From an uncultured Clostridium sp. (lineage in GTDB: Bacteria; Bacillota_A; Clostridia; Lachnospirales; Lachnospiraceae), in assembly GCA_947174825.1 (NCBI GenBank), contig CAMWKN010000183.1, positions 1-5,074 on the forward strand: a DNA stretch of 5,074 nucleotides, written 5' to 3'. Each line of letters starts with the position of its first letter. Within the stretch, counting starts at the first letter, position 1. A program made the translations under genes and the position numbers. Shown piece by piece: positions 1-4,900 of the stretch. The notes under the pieces are model-generated. The model had not been told where the DNA came from. It made no database searches and saw only the letters and a program-made list of their open reading frames with translations.

Positions 1-327
1 TACCCCGGCGACAGTAATCAGAACCCCTATGATGAACAATATTTCAACGGAAAAGCAATAGATCCGGTTCGCCTCTGATATTTGGTTCTTGCCCAGACAA
101 TAACTCGCTTCTGCCATGGCTCCTGCCGCAATACATGATCCTAATGTACACAGAAACAAGGACACGACAAGGCTTTGATTAACCGCTGCAATACCACTGT
201 CACCCAATTTTCTTCCAACCAGAATACTATCCATAAAAACAGGAATCGTACTACCTAAGGCCATAATCACATTGGGCAGTAAAGCCTTTTGATACGTTTC
301 CTTTAAGATACAGTTTCCCTCTTCCAT
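1..327 (-). CDS. MATE family efflux transporter, N-terminal part (runs off window)
   Basis: This is a membrane antiporter of the MATE/MatE family, which exports drugs or metabolites in exchange for Na+ or H+. The 109 visible residues begin MEEGNCILKE and carry three hydrophobic segments: about 15-38 (ending VFMDSILVGRKLG, the usual MATE TM1 end, in which an acidic residue precedes the VG..LG turn), about 46-70 (IAAVNQSLVVSLFLCTLGS), and 92-109 at the window edge. The stretch AEASYCLGKNQISEANR between TM2 and TM3 resembles the MATE loop with its small-residue/LGK pattern. MATE proteins are usually about 450 residues, so roughly three quarters lie outside. The ATG at 327 follows GGAGAGA at 338-332 and lies 15 bp after the GH3 stop, so the two are very probably cotranscribed. 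The substrate cannot be read from the sequence; export of the GH3 product is inference. Confidence 0.9.
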   Translation of the reverse strand, partial: MEEGNCILKETYQKALLPNVIMALGSTIPVFMDSILVGRKLGDSGIAAVNQSLVVSLFLCTLGSCIAAGAMAEASYCLGKNQISEANRIYCFSVEILFIIGVLITVAGV

Positions 328-342
328 CTTGTCTCTCCACTC

Positions 343-1851
343 TTATTTCAGCAGAATTGGTTCTCGCAATATCGGCTGTCCTGGCTTATTCTGTGATGTA
401 TTTCGATATTTCTTCCTGCGTTCCAGTTCTCCCTTCCGCAGGCAAATTATCTGGGGCATCGCCAGTCTTCCTAAATTTCGCAAATCATCATAATCCGGAT
501 TTACTTCCCGCAAAACAAGGTCAAAGCTATGGGACATTTCATCTACCGTTTCCCGCACCGGTCCTCTTTCCAGTTCCAAATATATCAGATACCCTACAGG
601 AATACCGGATTCCCCCGCAGCCACTGCATAATCATAGAATGCAATTCCCTGCTGCTTCGAGAAACGCAAAACGGCTGCTTCTAACATAGCAGCATTCATT
701 TTCTCACCTGCCACGTTGAGAACCTGGTTAATCCTCCCCAGGATTTCTAATATGGGAATTCCATTTCGAAAACCTTGAATCCTGACCAAATCTCCCTGAC
801 GGTAACGGTACAATCCCGATCGGTTTGTAATAACCAATTCATACTGTTGATTTTCCTTTACTTCCTGCATGGTATAAACATTCTTGGTATCCCGATCCAA
901 AAATTCAAAAAAACCACCTTCCGGTATCAAGGTATAATAGGGACATTCCAGTTCCTCCGCATAGGCAGCCAGACATTCCGAAGAACCATATAAAAAATAC
1001 TGCCACGGAACCGTTCCTGTGTACTGACGGAGCAGTCTTTCCCGAGATCGAAAAAAACTTCCTCCAATTCCACTAATCATGTGTAATCGCTTCCAGATGC
1101 GGGGAGCAATCGCTTCCCATCCAAGGCTTAATTCCTGTTTCAAAAAACGAATTCTCGCCCCCGATGGACGCAAGCGGGTCAGCAACCGTGCTTTCATTTC
1201 TTTCGAAAGCTTTATTTCTGCCGGAATAACACCTGTTTCCATTGCCGACAATATCTCCATACCATGCTCCCTGAGATACGCAAAAAACAACAGTACATCA
1301 TACAGAAAGATACTTTGAATGGATAGCAGATTTTCCTCCCCCAGGGCACACCACAATTTGATGTATAAGGAACTCTCGGTTTCCCTTGAAAACAAGCATT
1401 CTTTTCCTCCCACATAGCGTTCAGGATCAAACAGCTTTCTTTCATATAAATAACGGTACGCTGCTGCCGTCAACATCATCTCCCGCTCTTCACCATCCGG
1501 ATCAATGGGAAATAGGGATAAATGGATATGTTTCCCAGATTTCTCCCCAATCTGCTTCATCACATTGCCATAAATCCCGGCAAAGGGGCGCAGTCCCTCC
1601 CTGGTCAAAGGAATTTTCTTGGGTTTTCCCACACTACCGCTAGTGGTAACAAAGCAATACACCGGATATACCGTCAGAATATTGGTTTTGCCTGCGTACA
1701 TGCGCCGGATGGCATCTTCATAATCGGAATAATCCGATAGCGGCACATATTTCTGATAATCTTCAATACTATGGATGGAATGGAATCGGTGCAGCTTTCC
1801 AAATTCAGTATCTGCATTTTCCCGAATCCATTCCAACAGCTTTTCTTCCAT
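343..1851 (-). CDS. GH3 family acyl-acid amido synthetase-like adenylating enzyme
   Basis: The 502-residue protein belongs to the GH3 family, best known from plant auxin- and jasmonate-amido synthetases. These adenylate a carboxylic acid with ATP and transfer the acyl group to an amino acid or amine. Visible motifs are the phosphate-binding TTSGSVGKPKKIP (69-81), YGSSE (288-292, the Y.ASE motif), EGGFFEFLD (311-319), the hinge-proximal GLYRYRQGD (346-354), ILGRINQVLNVAGEK (370-384) and a C-terminal SQNKPGQP (486-493) like the Q.K.PR end of the family. Length is slightly below the 550-600 of plant enzymes and normal for bacterial ones. No signal peptide is visible, so it is probably cytosolic. 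The start is the ATG overlapping the previous gene's TAA by one base (TAATG), with GAGGGGAG at 1864-1857 inside that gene's last codons, so translation is likely coupled. Acid and amine substrates are unknown. The family call is firm, the substrate open. Confidence 0.93.
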   Translation of the reverse strand: MEEKLLEWIRENADTEFGKLHRFHSIHSIEDYQKYVPLSDYSDYEDAIRRMYAGKTNILTVYPVYCFVTTSGSVGKPKKIPLTREGLRPFAGIYGNVMKQIGEKSGKHIHLSLFPIDPDGEEREMMLTAAAYRYLYERKLFDPERYVGGKECLFSRETESSLYIKLWCALGEENLLSIQSIFLYDVLLFFAYLREHGMEILSAMETGVIPAEIKLSKEMKARLLTRLRPSGARIRFLKQELSLGWEAIAPRIWKRLHMISGIGGSFFRSRERLLRQYTGTVPWQYFLYGSSECLAAYAEELECPYYTLIPEGGFFEFLDRDTKNVYTMQEVKENQQYELVITNRSGLYRYRQGDLVRIQGFRNGIPILEILGRINQVLNVAGEKMNAAMLEAAVLRFSKQQGIAFYDYAVAAGESGIPVGYLIYLELERGPVRETVDEMSHSFDLVLREVNPDYDDLRNLGRLAMPQIICLRKGELERRKKYRNTSQNKPGQPILREPILLK

Positions 1852-2108
1852 TAATGCTCCCCTCTATCCGACAAGTTCTTACGGATCGTCAGAATATTTT
1901 TACCATCCTGGTAGTCATAACAGACAGCATCCATACTCTTTTTTACCATATAAATCCCCAGACCTCCGATCTGTCGTTCCTCTGCGGATAAAGTAGTATC
2001 GGGATCCTCCCGCTGCAACGGATCATACGGCACACCGTGATCCATAAAGGTAATCGCTACACGCAGCGGATCCTGTTCCAACTCTACCCGGATTCCCGCA
2101 TCGCCAAC
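1851..2108 (-). pseudogene. Distal HATPase_c fragment downstream of the TGA
   Basis: This is the C-terminal part of the ATP-binding domain, from VGDAGIRVEL to SDRGEH, ending in TAA. It carries DHGVPYDP and GGLGIYMVKKSMD, the second and third ATP-binding motifs of RsbW-like proteins, and the closing strand KNILTIRKNL. It lacks the N-box Glu/Asn that coordinates Mg-ATP, which is on the other side of the stop. A separate start at the TTG at 2081 has no convincing ribosome binding site, so I do not read it as an independent gene. It is best joined to the upstream STAS frame. Confidence 0.75.
1857..1864 (-). promoter_or_regulatory. Shine-Dalgarno of GH3 gene with TAATG stop-start overlap
   Basis: GAGGGGAG lies five bases before the GH3 ATG and forms part of the last codons (RGEH) of the preceding frame. 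The preceding TAA and the ATG share one base at 1851. This implies coupled translation of the regulator and GH3. Because the regulator has an upstream in-frame TGA, ribosomes would terminate about 260 bases earlier, leaving this site to work alone. Confidence 0.75.
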
Positions 2109-2111
2109 TCA
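2109..2111 (-). other. In-frame TGA interrupting the STAS-HATPase frame
   Basis: The codon series is TAT GAA ACA TGA GTT GGC, with family-like sequence continuing in the same frame on both sides. The endolysin-type gene in this window ends at TGA (tandem TGATGA), which argues against general TGA reassignment. I see no obvious SECIS-like hairpin after the codon and no reason for selenocysteine at this loop position. Confidence 0.85.
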
Positions 2112-2585
2112 TGTTTCATATGCATAGCGGGCAATATTAACAAATATCTCCTCCGCTGCCACTTCTATCTGTCCTAGAATACGGACAGGACATTCCTGCT
2201 TTTCCAATGTCCTCCTGATAAAATCCAACACCTGATCCAAATTGTCTGTTTTAGCCTCAATGAAAAAAGTCTGCTCATTCTCTTGTGGGCGGATAATGGT
2301 TAAAATTTCATCAAAACCAGTAATAAAAAATACCTTCATAATGGTCTCTCCCACATTGCATACAGCCATACTCCCCTGAAGGTTCATCTTCTTCTGTGCC
2401 AAAAGCAACACTCGCAGTCCTGCAGAAGATAAATAAACCAATCCCTTCATATCAATCATGAGATCCTGTATCCCATCCAACTCATTTTTGATCACTTCTT
2501 CCAACTGGGGAGCCGTGGTCGTATCTAATCTACCAATAAGCTCTAACCTAAATTTCTGCCCGTTTTTATTTTTTATAATTTCCAT
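2109..2585 (-). CDS. STAS domain (anti-sigma factor antagonist) protein, truncated product
   Basis: This is the part of the interrupted regulator that would be translated as written, 158 residues. The STAS fold is recognisable: strand FRLELIGRLDTTTAPQLEE (12-30), then LMIDMKGLVYLSSAGLRVLL (42-61). Ser54 aligns with the serine that SpoIIAA-type antagonists have phosphorylated by their cognate kinase, while the preceding Asp of SpoIIAA is replaced by Ser53. The domain ends near 100 and is followed by EQTFFIEAKTDNLDQVLDFI, the usual first strand and helix of the anti-sigma ATPase domain. I prefer the ATG at 2585 over the one at 2597 (which would add MERT), because GGAGAG at 2595-2590 sits just upstream of 2585 and overlaps the earlier start. 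A STAS domain could stay functional alone, but the tail holds only the ATPase N-box. Confidence 0.75.
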   Translation of the reverse strand: MEIIKNKNGQKFRLELIGRLDTTTAPQLEEVIKNELDGIQDLMIDMKGLVYLSSAGLRVLLLAQKKMNLQGSMAVCNVGETIMKVFFITGFDEILTIIRPQENEQTFFIEAKTDNLDQVLDFIRRTLEKQECPVRILGQIEVAAEEIFVNIARYAYET

Positions 2586-2589
2586 GGTT

Positions 2590-2595
2590 CTCTCC
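2590..2595 (-). promoter_or_regulatory. Shine-Dalgarno deciding the STAS gene start
   Basis: GGAGAG lies four bases before the ATG at 2585. The alternative ATG at 2597 precedes and overlaps this site, and has only a weak AGGAA three bases before it. The family-like sequence begins at MEIIKN, which supports the later start. Confidence 0.6.
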
Positions 2596-2612
2596 ATTTC
2601 CTATTTGCAATT

Positions 2613-2630
2613 GCTATTTAGTCACACTTC
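2613..2630. repeat. Imperfect 18-bp repeat, copy 1 (before STAS gene)
   Basis: On the minus strand this reads GAAGTGTGACTAAATAGC and matches GAAGGTGGCTAAATAGC at 4222-4206 except for one gap and one or two changes. It lies in the 60-bp gap before the STAS gene, 28 bp ahead of the ATG at 2585. The core GCTATTTAG is nearly palindromic. It could be an operator or promoter element, but two copies in 5 kb may be chance. Confidence 0.3.
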
Positions 2631-2645
2631 CAAACATGCTGCCAC

Positions 2646-3254
2646 TTAGTCTTTTTCTCCATTTTTAGCATTAACTGATACGGCACCCTTCTGCTTTTGT
2701 GTTGCAACACTTTTTACCGGAGACGGAACAATACCAGTTAACATCAGGTCACGCACCCTCTCCAATGCCTCCGGTGTCCCATGATTGGCAGCACGGATCT
2801 CAAGATGATATTTTGCCGAATAGTCCGACTCTCTGGTATGTTGGCTATGAGAACTAACCGTCCCTCGCATGGACACCTTTGCCGGACCAAAACCGATCCC
2901 CCCTTCCAGGTTACCGCCTGCCTGCATTTCGGTCTCCTTCCTTTCACTCTGCCGAACTTCCATATCAAAGGTTAAGCCCACCTCATCAATTTGCAGATTG
3001 GGAACAGGAACCATGGCAAGCAGAGGAACCTCTACCTTCATGCTCTGTCGCTTCTCCTGCATGCTTCCCTCCGGCTCTTCCTGCTGATATAGAAAGCTGG
3101 CCGTTCGGGTCTTGCCCTGTTCGTCCACGCCCACCTGCTGAATAAATCCTGCCGTAGAACGCGCCAACTGTATCTGTGCATCACAAGCTGCCACCAATGG
3201 CGCAGCCACTAACTGTTCCATATCCATCCCTGTAAACTGCTCTATAGCCGCCAT
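2646..3254 (-). CDS. DUF2589 domain-containing protein (shorter paralogue)
   Basis: The 202-residue protein fits the uncharacterised DUF2589 family (PF11655), for which I know no established function. Family hallmarks are the N-terminal helix MEQLVAAPLVAACDAQIQLARSTAGFIQQVG (12-42), a strand with GKTRTASFLY (47-56), and the conserved VPLLAMVPVPNLQIDEVGLTFDMEV core (76-100), followed by a glycine-rich variable loop (112-131), a SDYSAKYHLEIRA strand (143-155) and helix EALERVRDLMLTGIVP (162-177). The tail (180-202) is basic and probably disordered. No signal peptide or membrane segment is visible, so it is probably cytosolic. The ATG at 3254 follows GGGAGGG at 3266-3260 and lies 18 bp after the stop of the longer paralogue, so the two are cotranscribed and probably act together. 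The family call is secure by pattern; the role is unknown. Confidence 0.87.
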   Translation of the reverse strand: MAAIEQFTGMDMEQLVAAPLVAACDAQIQLARSTAGFIQQVGVDEQGKTRTASFLYQQEEPEGSMQEKRQSMKVEVPLLAMVPVPNLQIDEVGLTFDMEVRQSERKETEMQAGGNLEGGIGFGPAKVSMRGTVSSHSQHTRESDYSAKYHLEIRAANHGTPEALERVRDLMLTGIVPSPVKSVATQKQKGAVSVNAKNGEKD

Positions 3255-3272
3255 AATATCCCTCCCTTCTCT

Positions 3273-4145
3273 TTACTCGTCTTCATGATCCAATCCATAA
3301 GCGATTTCCAGGTCCATGATCCGTGTCTGGTATTTCATAATCCGGTTCATAATATTGGTTTTCACCATTGCATATTTATCCCGGTCATAATCATATACGT
3401 TTTCCATAAAACCGTCCTTGCTGATCTGATACATCTTCTCCTGCTCTTCTAACATACGCTGCACTTTCTGAAATAACAGTTTCAGTTTTTTTACTTTTGC
3501 TTTCAGGCAGTCAATCTCCTTCCAGATCTGCTTTTGCTCCGCTGTACCCGGTTTTCCCTGCGCACCCATGGGCATAGTATCCGTCTGCTGCACTACCTGA
3601 TTTGCACTGAGCAGATCTGTCAGACGCATAATTCCCTCTGCTGCTGGAACAGCACCTACCTGTAAGTGATAATTTACTTTGGGCAGAAAGTCACTTTCCC
3701 TCTGTTCCGGAGAGCAGATTCGTGCCTTGACCACATTTTCTTCCTGCTCTCCGTCCACACATACCTCTGCTGAAAAACTGATATCCGCTTTCTCAATGGA
3801 CAGGCTGGTTAAAGGAACCAACGACAGCAGTGGTAACTGCATCTGCAGTTTATCCACTCTACTGTTGTCCTCTTCCTCATTTCGAATCTGGTCATAAGCG
3901 ACATTCATATGATTCAGCTGAATAATTTCCTCCTGCCCCTGCTGCCTGACCGTTGCCATACTGCGCACCGTCTCCAAAACTTCGGATCGCAGCTGCTGAT
4001 TGGATTTTACCAGAGCATGAAGCGGAGCATAGACCAGTTCCTCTAAGCGGATAAAATTGCTATCCTGGTATTCTGCATCCCCACCACCAGATTCCTCTCT
4101 GTCTGTCATTGTACTTTCTGTCTCTTCCTGCATATTTCTGCTCAT
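3273..4145 (-). CDS. DUF2589-like protein with C-terminal coiled-coil extension
   Basis: This 290-residue protein is a diverged paralogue of the next gene. Segments align in order: LEELVYAPLHALVKSNQQLR (34-53) with MEQLVAAPLVAACDAQIQLA; LQMQLPLLSLVPLTSLSIEK (100-119) with MKVEVPLLAMVPVPNLQIDE; and SDFLPKVNYHLQVGA (151-165) with SDYSAKYHLEIRA. It differs in an acidic, low-complexity N-terminus (1-30) and in a C-terminal region (about 205-285) rich in Lys, Glu, Leu and Met (EIDCLKAKVKKLKLLFQKVQ and onward), which reads as coiled coil and could mediate oligomerisation or partner binding. No signal peptide or membrane segment is seen. The ATG at 4145 has a near-ideal AAAGGAGG eight bases upstream, implying strong expression. 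It follows the endolysin-type gene after a 143-bp gap. Function unknown; membership of DUF2589 is inferred from the core motif and is somewhat less sure than for its neighbour. Confidence 0.8.
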   Translation of the reverse strand: MSRNMQEETESTMTDREESGGGDAEYQDSNFIRLEELVYAPLHALVKSNQQLRSEVLETVRSMATVRQQGQEEIIQLNHMNVAYDQIRNEEEDNSRVDKLQMQLPLLSLVPLTSLSIEKADISFSAEVCVDGEQEENVVKARICSPEQRESDFLPKVNYHLQVGAVPAAEGIMRLTDLLSANQVVQQTDTMPMGAQGKPGTAEQKQIWKEIDCLKAKVKKLKLLFQKVQRMLEEQEKMYQISKDGFMENVYDYDRDKYAMVKTNIMNRIMKYQTRIMDLEIAYGLDHEDE

Positions 4146-4153
4146 ATGATAAA

Positions 4154-4161
4154 CCTCCTTT
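4154..4161 (-). promoter_or_regulatory. Strong Shine-Dalgarno before the longer DUF2589 gene
   Basis: AAAGGAGG, nearly the full anti-16S complement, lies eight bases before the ATG at 4145. It is the strongest such site in the window and fixes this start. Confidence 0.8.
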
Positions 4162-4205
4162 CACGCAATCCGATGATGCTATTACTAAGATGGTTAACAA
4201 ACGCT

Positions 4206-4222
4206 GCTATTTAGCCACCTTC
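4206..4222. repeat. Imperfect 17-bp repeat, copy 2 (before DUF2589 pair)
   Basis: On the minus strand this reads GAAGGTGGCTAAATAGC, with the inverted repeat GCTA-AA-TAGC inside. It lies in the 143-bp gap, 61 bp before the ATG at 4145. Its partner is at 2630-2613. These two gaps are the places in the array downstream of the hydrolase where an internal promoter would most readily fit. Confidence 0.3.
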
Positions 4223-4288
4223 GTAATATGTAGGCAATAGAACGGGCAAAAGTTTATCAAACTCTAACGCCACCAGACATCTGAATCA

Positions 4289-4795
4289 TCAATCCACTGA
4301 TACTACAATTGCCGTGTGGCTTCCCTCTTTGAGCAAAATATCACCACGCTTCAGTAATTTATCACTTTTGGTGTATTTTGCATCCGTTAATATTTTGAAA
4401 TGACCGGTTTTTTCTAATGCCGCAGCCTGGTTTCCTGTATAGATGGAGCCGGAAACCGGAATGCCGGCTGCATTGACACAGACCGCCACCAGCGCTGAAC
4501 AATCTGTCTCACATTTTTTATTTACTGCTGCAATATCCCATTTTTTGGCTTTTGCCAGTTCATACAGGGTGGTACGTTGATTTTGGTCATAGCCAATGTT
4601 ATTATTGTTGCACGCTGCTTCCATTGCTTTTGCGATCTTGGCAGCCTCCTTTTCATCCTTTGGACGGATTACCTTGTTCCATCCATGGTTATACCAGTTA
4701 CGGGTATATACCTCCCTGCCAGTCTGATCTCCCGCCTGACCACCTCTTGCTCTGCCTCTCTCATCAATCGATGCATGTCCAATTACTACGCTCAT
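4289..4795 (-). CDS. Endolysin-type cysteine peptidase (NlpC/P60-like peptidoglycan hydrolase)
   Basis: The 168-residue protein resembles short peptidoglycan hydrolases found in phages and prophages of Gram-positive bacteria. These cut peptide bonds in the cell wall with a Cys-His centre. The opening SVVIGHASIDERGRARGGQ (2-20) and AGDQTGREV (21-29) are typical of that group, followed by IGYDQNQRTTLY (67-78), KCETDCSALVAVC (94-106) with candidate nucleophile Cys99, and RGDILLKEGSHTAIVV (150-165) with candidate catalytic His160. No signal peptide, membrane segment or separate wall-binding domain is visible, so export would need a holin or other device, or the substrate may not be mature wall. 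The ATG at 4795 is chosen over 4843 because AAAGGAAG lies eight bases upstream and homologue-like sequence begins there; the longer version adds only a basic 16-residue stretch. The gene ends with tandem TGATGA. No other phage gene is recognisable in the window. Confidence 0.85.
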   Translation of the reverse strand: MSVVIGHASIDERGRARGGQAGDQTGREVYTRNWYNHGWNKVIRPKDEKEAAKIAKAMEAACNNNNIGYDQNQRTTLYELAKAKKWDIAAVNKKCETDCSALVAVCVNAAGIPVSGSIYTGNQAAALEKTGHFKILTDAKYTKSDKLLKRGDILLKEGSHTAIVVSVD

Positions 4796-4803
4796 ATCTG
4801 ACA

Positions 4804-4811
4804 CTTCCTTT
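4804..4811 (-). promoter_or_regulatory. Shine-Dalgarno deciding the hydrolase start
   Basis: AAAGGAAG lies eight bases before the ATG at 4795 and supports a protein beginning MSVVIGHAS. The upstream in-frame ATG at 4843 has no comparable site. Confidence 0.65.
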
Positions 4812-4900
4812 CTTCTTTGTTTCTGCTTGTGCTGTTTTTCCATATCAGCTACACCATATATGTTCCTTTGTCATCTTTTGACATTCCCATCACTCCATTA

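Larger units (their letters stand above)
1851..2585 (-). pseudogene. STAS-HATPase_c partner-switching regulator interrupted by in-frame TGA
   Basis: Read through codon 159, this frame gives a 244-residue protein: a STAS domain (about 1-100) followed by a GHKL/HATPase_c domain (about 105-240) of the RsbW/SpoIIAB anti-sigma type. In this family the kinase binds a sigma factor or other partner and phosphorylates a serine of the STAS antagonist; here both would sit in one chain. The N-box (AAEEIFVNIARYAY, 143-156) lies before the stop, while the G1-like motif (DHGVPYDP, 182-189) and G2 motif (GGLGIYMVKKSMD, 207-219) lie after it. The frame is unchanged across the stop (YAYET-stop-VGDAGIRVEL), so a single substitution such as GGA or CGA to TGA explains it; an indel does not. 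As written, the ATPase cannot fold or bind ATP. A base-call error or readthrough remain possible. It lies between the DUF2589 pair and GH3, on the same strand. Confidence 0.8.
4146..4288. other. 143-bp intergenic gap between hydrolase and DUF2589 genes
   Basis: It holds the strong Shine-Dalgarno of the downstream gene, one repeat copy, a small dyad CAGATGTCTG just after the hydrolase stop, and a weak AT-only dyad AGTTTGATAAACT followed by TTT. I see no GC-rich terminator and no convincing -35/-10 pair. The best promoter-like pair, TTGCCT with CTAAAT at 17 bp, is weak. Confidence 0.4.

Noticed and set aside
357..689. 110-codon open frame on the plus strand
   Set aside because: It is antisense to the conserved C-terminal part of GH3 and shows no recognisable domain or ribosome binding site.
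2109..2111. TGA as selenocysteine or as reassigned codon
   Set aside because: No clear SECIS-like hairpin follows, the position is a variable loop without a conserved Cys, and TGA is used as a normal terminator elsewhere in the window.
2879..3145. Plus-strand open frames opposite the shorter DUF2589 gene
   Set aside because: Composition is Pro/Ser/Cys-rich and the frames mirror a conserved minus-strand domain; they are shadows.
4212..4240. Possible sigma-A promoter TTGCCT-17-CTAAAT before the DUF2589 pair
   Set aside because: The -35 match is 4 of 6 and the -10 match only 3 of 6, below what I would report as a promoter.
4240..4262. AGTTTGATAAACT followed by TTT as a terminator after the hydrolase
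   Set aside because: The stem is five A/T-rich pairs with only three following T residues, too weak for an intrinsic terminator.
4211..4288. Open stretch after the hydrolase TGATGA, reading FRCLVALEFDKLLPVLLP and on to TAA
   Set aside because: It has no start codon or ribosome binding site, follows two stops, and the hydrolase already ends at the position usual for its family. Short open stretches of this size arise by chance.
4552..4881. 109-codon open frame on the plus strand
   Set aside because: It lies antisense across the well-supported hydrolase gene, has no family-like sequence, and is rich in Cys, Leu, Pro and His as expected of a shadow frame.
4849..4884. Eleven-codon frame MSKDDKGTYMV between the partial gene and the hydrolase
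   Set aside because: A GGAG lies upstream, but the frame is too short to judge and has no recognisable leader-peptide feature or attenuator hairpin.
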